Positions 1-6,269 of a DNA stretch of 8,846 nt are shown piece after piece. A program made the translations under genes and the position numbers. The first letter of the stretch is position 1. Each line of letters begins with the position of its first letter. Under the pieces are notes generated by a model. The model saw nothing but the letters and a program-made list of their open reading frames with translations. It was not told the origin of the DNA and made no database searches. The DNA is taken from NCBI GenBank assembly GCA_022825185.1, contig JAJDYK010000035.1:1-8846 (forward strand), given 5' to 3'. The DNA is from Candidatus Latescibacterota bacterium (lineage in GTDB: Bacteria > Latescibacterota > UBA2968 > UBA8231).

Positions 1-1
1 A

Positions 2-229
2 CAGACCGCACCCGACGATCCGCGCTTGGTGGGCCAGTTCAGAGAGGCGCTGGCGATTTGGCTGCGCGAGTTGCCAGCCGTACCCTTGTTGCAATTTTAC
101 CACCGCTTGCCACACAACCAAACCTACTGGCGCAACTGGCCATCGGAGGACAATCCGTATATCAATACAGCCTACTGGCACCGAACGTGGCTTTTAGTAT
201 TGTTGAATCTACAACCAACGCGAGGTTAA
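2..229 (+). CDS. ABC transporter substrate-binding protein, family 5 (SBP_bac_5), C-terminal fragment cut by the window edge
   Basis: Only the last 75 codons are present; the frame is open to the left edge and ends in TAA at 227-229. The peptide is a close paralogue of the C-terminus of the next gene: over the last 61 residues I count 48 identities, including the block HNQTYWRNWPSE and the ending WLLVLLNLQP. At DNA level 29 consecutive bases (113-141) match 1967-1995 exactly. The paralogue is a family-5 (peptide/opine/nickel-type) solute-binding protein, so this one very probably has the same role, capturing a ligand outside the inner membrane for an ABC importer. The gap to the next gene is 66 nt with no clear promoter or terminator, so the two are likely in one operon. 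Ligand unknown. The early ATG at 26 is internal, not the start. Confidence 0.88.
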   Translation, partial: QTAPDDPRLVGQFREALAIWLRELPAVPLLQFYHRLPHNQTYWRNWPSEDNPYINTAYWHRTWLLVLLNLQPTRG

Positions 230-295
230 AGGTTTGATCTCGCTCAATCGGCGCGGCTGGCATCATCTCACTCCAAACCGAGACGAGGCCCAATT

Positions 296-2083
296 ATGAA
301 ACGCATCATTTGCACATTGCTCAGCGCGTGGCTGCTCAGCGGCTGCGGCGACACCCCCTCCGACCAAGAGCCATCGGACGCGGCTGACCAGTCCGAGGAC
401 GTCGAGGTCGAAGAATCGGCGCTTATCCAAGTACCGAGGAACCGCACCTTAATCATGGATTGCGCCGAAAGCGGCACGTGCGCCGGGCAGATCAAAGACT
501 ACAATACCTTCAACCCCTATCGGCCGGAATCCACCTCGCGCACCGGGTACAATTTCGTTTTCGAGCCGTTGTACTTTTACAATGCCTTCGAGGGCAAGCT
601 GACTCCCTGGATCGCCACAGATCACCGCTTCAACGACGCCTATACCGAAGTGGAAATCACCATTCGTCCAGGAGTCAGATGGAGCGACGGCATGCCGTGG
701 ACGGCGCACGACTTGGTTTTTACGGTCAACATGCTGCGGCAGAACGCGCCTTTGTTGGCCTATTCAACCGACATGAAAAACTGGGTCCAAGAGGCCGTGG
801 CCGTCGATAGCCTGACGGCGCGCATAGTCCTGACAGCACCCAACCCGCGCTTTGTTTTTTCGTACTTCGCCCACAACTTCGGCAATGGGGTGCCGATTGT
901 GCCCAAGCACGTGTGGGAAGGGCAGTCGCCAGATACCTTTGAAAACTTCGATCCGCAAAAAGGCTGGCCCGTGTTTTCCGGGCCGTACAAGCTAGTGCTC
1001 TCCACGCCGCAACAGCGCATCTGGGACCTGCGGCCAGACTGGTGGGCCGCGGCTACCGGCTTCCAATCCCTGCCCAAAGTCGAGCGCATCATCTACCTGC
1101 CCTTCATGGAGGAGGCCAAGCGCGTCCAAAACCTAATCACCAACCACATGGACACCTGCCTAGACCTCCGACCACCCAACATCCTGACCGTACTCGACAA
1201 AAATCCCAAGGTGACGACTTGGACCGGGCGCCTACCGCCATACGGCTACGTCGATTTCTGGCCCATTTCCCTCGGCTTCAACAACCTTGAAGCCCCCTTT
1301 GCGGATGTCGATGTGCGGCGGGCGATCAACTATGCCATCAACCGGCAGCAGTTAGTGGAAGTGGGCTGGCAGGGAGCGGGCACCTCAACGCTTTTGCCCT
1401 TTCCCGCGTACCCCGCGCTCCGGCCGTATTTCAGCGAGGTCGAGGATCTGTTAGAGGAATACGAAATAGGCGTCTTTGACCTAGACAAGAGCGCGGCCCT
1501 GATGCGGAGCATGGGCTGGCAGCGGTCCGCCGAAGGCTATTGGACCAAAGACGGCGAGCCATTTGAAATGCTCATCGACATCCACCCGATTTTCCAAGAC
1601 ATCACGCCGGTCTTGGTCGCGCAGCTAGAGCGAGCGGGTTTTGACGCGGACTTCCGCAACACTCCAGACACCTATACTCGCATGTCGCACGGCACGGCCC
1701 GCTCCTTTATCAACGGGCACGGCGGCAGCGTGCGCGATCCGTACTTTACGCTGCGGCTCTACCACAGCCGCTTCGTGCAGCCAACCGGCACGCCCGCCGA
1801 GTACTTCTGGCGCTGGCAGAACGAGGAATACGACCGAATCGTCGATCAAATGGCAGAAGTCGCGCCGCGCGATCCGCAGCTAGTGCAATTGTACCGCCAA
1901 GCCATGGAAATCTGGCTGGCCGAACTGCCGTCAATCCCCCTCTTGCAGTGGTACCACCGCATCCCGCACAACCAAACCTACTGGCGCAACTGGCCCTCGG
2001 AATACAACCCTTATATCAACAGCGCCTATTGGCACCGGGTGTGGCTATTGGTGTTGCTCAATTTGCAGCCGGTGCAGGGGTAA
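296..2083 (+). CDS. ABC transporter substrate-binding lipoprotein, family 5 (SBP_bac_5, DppA/OppA-like)
   Basis: A 595-residue extracytoplasmic binding protein of the peptide/opine/nickel class. The N-terminus is a lipoprotein signal: MKR, a hydrophobic stretch, then the lipobox LSGC with the modified Cys at 17. An acidic, low-complexity tether follows (about residues 19-42, rich in D, E and S). The family core includes GKLTPWIA at about 100-107, the segment IRPGVRWSDGMPWTAHDLVF at about 133-152 (the usual RxGVxWSDG...TAxDVVF motif), and a helical C-terminal region ending HNQTYWRNWPSE...WLLVLLNLQP. Two cysteines at 56 and 62 (CAESGTC) could form a disulfide after export. Length is within the family range. 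The ATG at 296 has a weak purine-rich site (GACGAGG) upstream. It is a tandem paralogue of the truncated gene to its left and lies 18 nt before the sugar-binding gene. No oligopeptide permease is in view, so its membrane partner is either outside the window or unconventional. Substrate cannot be assigned. Confidence 0.93.
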   Translation: MKRIICTLLSAWLLSGCGDTPSDQEPSDAADQSEDVEVEESALIQVPRNRTLIMDCAESGTCAGQIKDYNTFNPYRPESTSRTGYNFVFEPLYFYNAFEGKLTPWIATDHRFNDAYTEVEITIRPGVRWSDGMPWTAHDLVFTVNMLRQNAPLLAYSTDMKNWVQEAVAVDSLTARIVLTAPNPRFVFSYFAHNFGNGVPIVPKHVWEGQSPDTFENFDPQKGWPVFSGPYKLVLSTPQQRIWDLRPDWWAAATGFQSLPKVERIIYLPFMEEAKRVQNLITNHMDTCLDLRPPNILTVLDKNPKVTTWTGRLPPYGYVDFWPISLGFNNLEAPFADVDVRRAINYAINRQQLVEVGWQGAGTSTLLPFPAYPALRPYFSEVEDLLEEYEIGVFDLDKSAALMRSMGWQRSAEGYWTKDGEPFEMLIDIHPIFQDITPVLVAQLERAGFDADFRNTPDTYTRMSHGTARSFINGHGGSVRDPYFTLRLYHSRFVQPTGTPAEYFWRWQNEEYDRIVDQMAEVAPRDPQLVQLYRQAMEIWLAELPSIPLLQWYHRIPHNQTYWRNWPSEYNPYINSAYWHRVWLLVLLNLQPVQG

Positions 2084-2088
2084 CGCAC

Positions 2089-2094
2089 GAGGAG
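2089..2094 (+). promoter_or_regulatory. Strong Shine-Dalgarno for the sugar-binding gene
   Basis: GAGGAG lies 7 nt before the ATG at 2102, inside the 18-nt gap after the preceding stop (TAA 2081-2083). It fixes the start of the downstream gene and suggests a high translation rate, as expected for a binding protein made in excess over its transporter. Confidence 0.75.
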
Positions 2095-2101
2095 AGTACA
2101 C

Positions 2102-3088
2102 ATGAAATTGCGCCAATGGATTATCGCAGCCGTTGTGGGACTAGTCGCCCTAAGCTGCGGCGATCAGCAGGAAGCACCAGCAGAGAAAAAACTCAAGATC
2201 GCCGGGATTGTCTTTCAGGAGGATCAGTTTTTCCGGCTGATCCAGTTTGGGATGCAGGACGCAGCTGACAAAGCGGGCGTCGAGTTGCTGCTGGCCAATA
2301 GCGTGAATAAGCCGGACAAGGAGATTCAGCTAGTCAACACCTATATCGCACGCGGCGTCGATGCCATTGTAATCTCGCCGCTGAGCGCCAAAGCCTCGGC
2401 CACAGCCTTACAGCGGGCCAAGGACGCTGGTATCGTGGTAGTGACGTACAATACAACGGTAGAAGGAGATATTCCCGTCACCTATATCGAGAGCGACCAA
2501 GGGGACTTGGGCCGACAGACCGGGCTGGTGGCGCGGCGCTACATCGAAGAGCAGCTAGGCGGACAAGCCAAAATTGCGACCCTCGCCTTCAAGTCGCAGC
2601 TCGCAGAGCAGAGCGACGCGCGCCGCAACGGATTCGTCGAAGTGGTGGGACAGTTGCCGGGCGTGGAATTCGTCGCCGAGCAGGACGCTTGGCTACCAGA
2701 GATGGCGCTCAAGAAAGCCGGGGACATTCTCACGGCCCATCCAGAAATCGACATCATCTGGTCGGCCAACGAAGGCGGTACCGTCGGGTCGGTAATGGCG
2801 GTCAAAAACGCCGGCCGCGAGGGGAAGGTGGTCGTCTTTGGCACTGATGCCAGCCAACAGCTCGTCGAGTTCATGCTCGCCGAGGACAACATCTTGCAGG
2901 CTCTCACCACCCAAACCCCTTTTGAACTGGGCACAAAGGCCATGGAGCTGGCCATCGCGGCGCTCAAGGGGCAGGATGTCGCGGCCAAGGTAGTGATGGA
3001 CGGAGTGCTTGTGGCGCGCCAAGACCCGGACGGCGTGCGGGCTTTCGGCGCGCGACTCGCGGACTTGATCGCCCTCGGCAATCAGTGA
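2102..3088 (+). CDS. Sugar ABC transporter substrate-binding lipoprotein (Peripla_BP_4, RbsB-like)
   Basis: A 328-residue type I periplasmic binding protein of the ribose/galactose/xylose group. The N-terminus is a signal peptide with Cys19 in the context VALSC, an imperfect lipobox, so it is probably lipidated. The mature part starts with a short linker and then the first beta strand, LKIAGIVFQEDQFF. The family pattern is clear: ARGVDAIVISPLS at about 83-95, AKDAGIVVVTYN at about 106-117, a hinge-region IESDQGDLGRQTG, then the second lobe with IDIIWSANEGGTVGSV and VVVFGTDAS. It supplies the ligand-capture step for the ATPase and permease encoded directly downstream. The stop codon overlaps the ATPase start (GTGA), pointing to translational coupling. 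The sugar is not predictable: no kinase, isomerase or other catabolic gene is in view. Monosaccharides are typical of the family, but nucleosides and autoinducer-2 are also known ligands. Confidence 0.94.
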   Translation: MKLRQWIIAAVVGLVALSCGDQQEAPAEKKLKIAGIVFQEDQFFRLIQFGMQDAADKAGVELLLANSVNKPDKEIQLVNTYIARGVDAIVISPLSAKASATALQRAKDAGIVVVTYNTTVEGDIPVTYIESDQGDLGRQTGLVARRYIEEQLGGQAKIATLAFKSQLAEQSDARRNGFVEVVGQLPGVEFVAEQDAWLPEMALKKAGDILTAHPEIDIIWSANEGGTVGSVMAVKNAGREGKVVVFGTDASQQLVEFMLAEDNILQALTTQTPFELGTKAMELAIAALKGQDVAAKVVMDGVLVARQDPDGVRAFGARLADLIALGNQ

Positions 3089-4587
3089 GCCAACCTCCCT
3101 TCAAACTAGCAGTCGAAAACCTCGGCAAGGACTACCCAGGAACGGTGGCGCTCGACGAGGTTTCGGTGGGGTTTGCCCCCGGCGAGGTCCACGCGCTAAT
3201 CGGCAAAAACGGCGCTGGCAAAAGCACGCTGGTCAAAATCTTAGCCGGATCGGTCGCCCCAAGTAGGGGACACATTCTCTACGACGGAATGCCGGTCGCG
3301 CTGCGCTCGCCGCAGGACGCCTTTGACTATGGCATTGCCATGGTCTATCAGGAACTGAGCTTGGTGCCAGGGCTGACGGTGGCTGAGAATATCCTGCTCG
3401 GCCGGACGCCGAAGCGGCGCGGACTCATCGACTGGGCGGCAACCTACGCACGAGCCGAGGAGGTTCTGGCGAGGCTGGGAGTCGCCATCGATGTCCGGGC
3501 GCGCACTGGCGATCTGGGAGTGGCGCAGCAGCAGATCGTCGAAATCGCCAAGGCCATGTCCTTTGACCCAGCCGTACTCATCCTCGACGAGCCGACCTCG
3601 GCGCTGGCGACGCACGAGACCGAACAACTCTTCCGCGTGGTCAAAGGGCTGGCGGCAGCGGGCGTGGCAATCATCTACATCTCCCACCGTTTACAGGAAT
3701 TGCACTCCATCGCCGACCGAGTTACGGTACTGCGCGACGGGCATCACATCGGCACGGTGGCGATGCGGGAGACAAGCATCGCGGCGATCGTGCAAATGAT
3801 GTTTGGCGAAGTCGCGCAGCAGGAGCGGCCGGATGATTTGCAGCCAAGCGCGACTCCAGTGCTGGAGGTGCAGGGCTTGTCGCGCGGGGACGCCTTCACC
3901 GATGTGAGCTTCGCGCTCTACGAGGGCGAAATCCTCGGCATTGCCGGGATGCTGGGTGCCGGCCGCACCGAACTACTGCGCGCCCTCTTCGGCGCAGACG
4001 CCTGTGATCGCGGACAGGTCTTGGTCCAAGGCCAGCGCGTAGCAGCACCAACCCCTCCGAAAATGAAAGCACAGGGCTTGGCCTTTACCCCTGAAAACCG
4101 CAAGGAAGAAGCCCTCATTCAAGCGCATAGCATCCGCGCTAATATGTGCTTGGCGAGCATGGGCCGAATCGCCCGCCGGGGGTACATCACCCGCGTGGAA
4201 GAGCAAGCCGTAGTAGATGCACTAGTAACCCAACTCGAAATCAAAGTCGCCGACACCGAAGCTCCAGTCTCAGCCCTGAGCGGCGGGAACCAGCAAAAGG
4301 TGGTGTTGGGCAATTGGCTGGGCAATCGCCCGCGCGTCATCCTCTTCGACGAGCCGACGCGCGGCGTAGATGTGCAAGCCAAGCAGCAGATCTTTGAGGC
4401 CATGTGGGATTTGAGCCGCCAAGGCATTGCCTCGCTTTTTGTCTCGACCGAGTTGGAAGAATTGGTCGAAGTCTGCCATCGGATCTTAATCATGAGCGAG
4501 GGACGGATCGAAGGCCAAGTGCGGCCCGAGGAAGTCAGCGCCGAAGAGTTGGCACTGCGCTGCATGGGGACGGCCCGCAATGCGTGA
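3085..4587 (+). CDS. Sugar ABC transporter ATP-binding protein, double-NBD (RbsA/MglA/XylG type)
   Basis: A 500-residue cytoplasmic ATPase with two fused nucleotide-binding domains, the normal CUT2 architecture and length. NBD1: Walker A GKNGAGKST (40-48), Q-loop Gln89, signature-position sequence LGVAQQQ (144-150), Walker B LILDEP (165-170), H-loop His201. NBD2: degenerate Walker A GMLGAGRTE (288-296, Arg294 where Lys is expected), the family motif PENRK (336-340), canonical signature LSGGNQQ (398-404), Walker B ILFDEP (419-424), and Ser-Thr instead of the H-loop histidine near 454. A degenerate second P-loop is normal for this family and implies one fully catalytic site. NBD1 also lacks the signature Ser (Gly145). 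The start is GTG at 3085, forming a GTGA overlap with the binding-protein stop. No strong ribosome site is visible, so re-initiation is likely. It drives import through the downstream permease, whose start it overlaps by 8 nt. Confidence 0.96.
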   Translation: MSQPPFKLAVENLGKDYPGTVALDEVSVGFAPGEVHALIGKNGAGKSTLVKILAGSVAPSRGHILYDGMPVALRSPQDAFDYGIAMVYQELSLVPGLTVAENILLGRTPKRRGLIDWAATYARAEEVLARLGVAIDVRARTGDLGVAQQQIVEIAKAMSFDPAVLILDEPTSALATHETEQLFRVVKGLAAAGVAIIYISHRLQELHSIADRVTVLRDGHHIGTVAMRETSIAAIVQMMFGEVAQQERPDDLQPSATPVLEVQGLSRGDAFTDVSFALYEGEILGIAGMLGAGRTELLRALFGADACDRGQVLVQGQRVAAPTPPKMKAQGLAFTPENRKEEALIQAHSIRANMCLASMGRIARRGYITRVEEQAVVDALVTQLEIKVADTEAPVSALSGGNQQKVVLGNWLGNRPRVILFDEPTRGVDVQAKQQIFEAMWDLSRQGIASLFVSTELEELVEVCHRILIMSEGRIEGQVRPEEVSAEELALRCMGTARNA

Positions 4588-5536
4588 ACGGCTTTTGGCG
4601 TGGGTGAAGCGCTCGATTATGGAGATCATTCTCTTCGTCCTCTGCGCGATCTTGGCGTTTGAGGCCGAAGGGTTTTTCTCCGTTGACAATCTGCTCAACG
4701 TGCTGCGCAACGTGTCCATGCAGGGCATTATCGCCTTTGGCATGACAATGGTCATCATCTCCGGCGAGATCGACCTGAGCGTGGGGTCGGCAGTGGCTTT
4801 TGCCGGCTGCCTAACCGCCTATGTGACGCAGCACTTGGCCGGGGCTGGACTAGCGCTGGAATTGGCAGTACCCGCAGCCATGCTAGCGGCCTTGCTAGTC
4901 GGCCTAAGCGTCGGTGCCCTGAGCGGGTTTATCCGCGTGCGCTTTGGGGTGCCGACCTTTATCATCACCTTAGCGTGGATGACGGTCTTGACCGGATCGG
5001 CGCAACTCATCACCGGGGGCTTTCCGCTGACGCCGTTTCCCGAATGGTACAATTTCTTGGGCGGCGGTTATCTCCTCGGAGTGCCCTTTCCAGCGCTGGT
5101 CTTCGCGCTGGTCTTTCTGACGACGCATTTCCTGATGGGCTACACCACGCTGGGGCGCTCAATCTACGCAGTGGGCGGCAATGCCGAGGCCGCTCGGCTC
5201 AGTGGCATTGAGGTCGGCAAAATCAAGATCACCGTCATGGCGATTGTCGCCTTCTTGGCAGCGCTCGCCGGCATCATGCAGTCGGCCGAGATCATGTCCG
5301 GTGCGGCGACGACGGCTAGAGGGTGGGAGCTAGACGTGATCGCCGCGGTCATCATCGGTGGCACCAGCTTGATGGGCGGCGAGGGTCAGATACGCGGCAC
5401 CCTAATCGGCGTGGTGTTCTTGGGCATCCTAGTCAACGGCATGACGCTGATGAACATCAGCGAGTACTGGCAGCTCGTGGTGCGCGGGGCGTTGATCTTG
5501 AGTGCCGTGCTGATTAACCGGGCGCATCAGCCGTAA
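4580..5536 (+). CDS. Sugar ABC transporter permease (RbsC-like, BPD_transp_2)
   Basis: A 318-residue integral inner-membrane protein of the CUT2 permease family, which forms a homodimer around the sugar path. The hydrophobic pattern suggests 8-10 membrane segments. Family motifs are clear: ISGEIDLSVGS at about 60-70, FGVPTFIITLAWM at about 122-134, the cytoplasmic coupling-loop region GRSIYAVGGNAEAARLSGI at about 194-212, and VIIGGTSLMGGEGQIRGTLIG near 258-278. The Met start at 4580 overlaps the ATPase end by 8 nt, typical of translationally coupled transporter subunits, and the family's usual N-terminal length supports it. Only one permease gene is present, as expected for a homodimer. It is the last + strand gene of the operon: 33 nt separate its TAA from the end of the convergent antitoxin gene, and I see no stem-loop terminator there. 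Confidence 0.95.
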   Translation: MRERLLAWVKRSIMEIILFVLCAILAFEAEGFFSVDNLLNVLRNVSMQGIIAFGMTMVIISGEIDLSVGSAVAFAGCLTAYVTQHLAGAGLALELAVPAAMLAALLVGLSVGALSGFIRVRFGVPTFIITLAWMTVLTGSAQLITGGFPLTPFPEWYNFLGGGYLLGVPFPALVFALVFLTTHFLMGYTTLGRSIYAVGGNAEAARLSGIEVGKIKITVMAIVAFLAALAGIMQSAEIMSGAATTARGWELDVIAAVIIGGTSLMGGEGQIRGTLIGVVFLGILVNGMTLMNISEYWQLVVRGALILSAVLINRAHQP

Positions 5537-5555
5537 CGTTATTCTTTTGTAAATT

Positions 5556-5560
5556 GGAGG
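5556..5560 (+). promoter_or_regulatory. Orphan Shine-Dalgarno-like GGAGG after the permease gene
   Basis: GGAGG sits 20 nt past the permease stop, 3 nt before a TTG codon at 5564 that opens a long + strand frame antisense to the toxin-antitoxin pair. I do not believe that frame is a gene. The motif may be chance, or a relic of a following operon gene displaced by the module. Confidence 0.2.
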
Positions 5561-5569
5561 TAATTGAAA

Positions 5570-5938
5570 CTAAATCAAATCATCTACTGTGAGGTTGAGC
5601 GTCGTCGCGATGCGCTTCATTGCTTTGATCGATCCGGGCTTCTTCCCGTGCTCAATATCGGACAAATAAGAGGCCGCAATATCGGCGGCAGCGGCCAGTT
5701 CGCTGGCCTTCATGCCGCGATACTCGCGCCACACCCGGACCGGATGTTCTCCGTCGGCGATGCGCTTGGCGAGTTCGAGGGGCACGAGTTCCTGATCGGG
5801 ATCATCGAGAACGCGCTGGATGATAGCGGCATCCATAGCGTCTTCGTCAACGGCGGTGCGCAGTGCATCGTATTCGGCGCGAGGGACGATAGCATATTCC
5901 TCGCCGGCCAAGATGACGATCTGAGGGGCACTAGTCAT
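5570..5938 (-). CDS. Type II antitoxin, XRE-family helix-turn-helix protein
   Basis: A 122-residue protein. The start chosen is ATG at 5938, which overlaps the toxin stop as ATGA; the frame extends further upstream, but that stretch is antitoxin-unlike and lies inside the toxin gene. Residues 1-28 (IVILAGEEYAIVPRAEYDAL) resemble the short N-terminal segment of Phd/RelB-like antitoxins. Residues about 30-65 are an acidic helical linker. Residues about 66-122 form a lambda-Cro/XRE helix-turn-helix, with WREYRGMKASELAAAADIA leading into YLSDIEHGKKPGS and the closing helix KRIATTLNLTVDDL. Expected role: bind and neutralise the RelE-like toxin and repress the shared promoter through the HTH. Toxin-before-antitoxin order is that of HigBA-type modules. 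It is convergent with the sugar operon, 33 nt apart. Confidence 0.9.
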   Translation of the reverse strand: MTSAPQIVILAGEEYAIVPRAEYDALRTAVDEDAMDAAIIQRVLDDPDQELVPLELAKRIADGEHPVRVWREYRGMKASELAAAADIAASYLSDIEHGKKPGSIKAMKRIATTLNLTVDDLI

Positions 5939-6192
5939 CTGTATGCTTCTCCACGTGGCAGTATGGCAGCAATGGTAACGATTTCGGCTTCCGAATCTAG
6001 GACGTATAGCACCCGCCAATCGCCGACTCGGAGCCGAAATCCCGCGCTTCCCTTCAGCGCGGTAACGTTGTTGTTCGCGGCGAAAGGATCAGCGGCCAGT
6101 TGCTCAATCTTGCTGATAATTGTTCTCTCCACGTTGTTTGGCATCGTGCGGAGCCGCCGCCTTGCTTCCCTAGCAATCGTCACCGTGAACAT
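5935..6192 (-). CDS. Type II toxin, RelE/ParE superfamily (HigB-like)
   Basis: An 85-residue protein with the full RelE fold pattern: N-terminal strand FTVTIAREARRRL, two helices (about 15-36), then LKGSAGFRLRVGDWRVLYVL at about 46-65, the superfamily signature with basic residues Arg53, Arg55 and Arg60, and a C-terminal strand with the ending RGEAYR (80-85), where many family members have an HRxxxY-R motif. Members usually cleave mRNA on the ribosome; some ParE branches poison gyrase instead, and sequence alone does not decide. The His common just before the C-terminal Arg is absent here (LPRGEAYR), while Arg, Tyr and Arg remain. It is first in the operon, its TGA overlapping the antitoxin ATG. 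No Shine-Dalgarno precedes its ATG, and the predicted transcript starts at or next to that ATG, so leaderless translation is plausible. Confidence 0.92.
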   Translation of the reverse strand: MFTVTIAREARRRLRTMPNNVERTIISKIEQLAADPFAANNNVTALKGSAGFRLRVGDWRVLYVLDSEAEIVTIAAILPRGEAYR

Positions 6193-6198
6193 GCGACA

Positions 6199-6226
6199 AA
6201 CATATCCATTAGATAATAAATGTCAA
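6199..6226 (-). promoter_or_regulatory. Predicted sigma-70 promoter of the toxin-antitoxin operon
   Basis: Read on the minus strand: a perfect -35 TTGACA (6226-6221), a 16-nt spacer and a -10 TATGTT (6204-6199, 4 of 6 consensus). The predicted transcript start, 6-7 nt further on, falls at about 6192-6193, the first base of the toxin ATG. The surrounding 6193-6250 is visibly AT-rich against GC-rich neighbours. A short inverted repeat TATC-N5-GATA (6203-6215) overlaps the -10 and spacer and could be an operator half of the module. Confidence 0.55.
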
Positions 6227-6231
6227 TATAT

Positions 6232-6244
6232 TCGCTATAAGCGA
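6232..6244. promoter_or_regulatory. Palindrome upstream of the toxin-antitoxin promoter, candidate operator
   Basis: TCGCT-ATA-AGCGA is a perfect inverted repeat with 5-bp arms and a 3-bp centre, located 5 bp upstream of the -35 hexamer. Dyad sites next to the promoter are typical targets of HTH antitoxins such as the one encoded here. It could equally be a weak hairpin in the 3' flank of the sigma-ankyrin transcript; without a following T-run on that strand, a terminator is unlikely. Confidence 0.4.
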
Positions 6245-6269
6245 TGATATTTAAGCAGGAGATAACGCT

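Noticed and set aside
2539..3081. A 180-codon minus-strand frame opposite the sugar-binding protein gene.
   Set aside because: The product is a Ser/Ala/Pro-rich shadow, and the + strand encodes a full RbsB-like protein with signal peptide and ribosome site.
5537..5569. Possible bidirectional terminator between the permease and the antitoxin gene.
   Set aside because: The 33-nt gap contains only a short AATT...AATT symmetry and no GC-rich stem with a T-run.
5939..6019. Longer antitoxin start at 6019 (149 residues).
   Set aside because: The extra 27 residues are read out of frame through the toxin gene and are Arg/His/Cys-rich. The ATG at 5938 gives the standard ATGA overlap and a family-like N-terminus.
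5564..6247. A 227-codon + strand frame with GGAGG just upstream, antisense to the toxin-antitoxin pair.
   Set aside because: Its start would be TTG only 3 nt from the GGAGG, its product has no recognisable fold, and both minus-strand genes beneath it match well-known families and overlap as ATGA.
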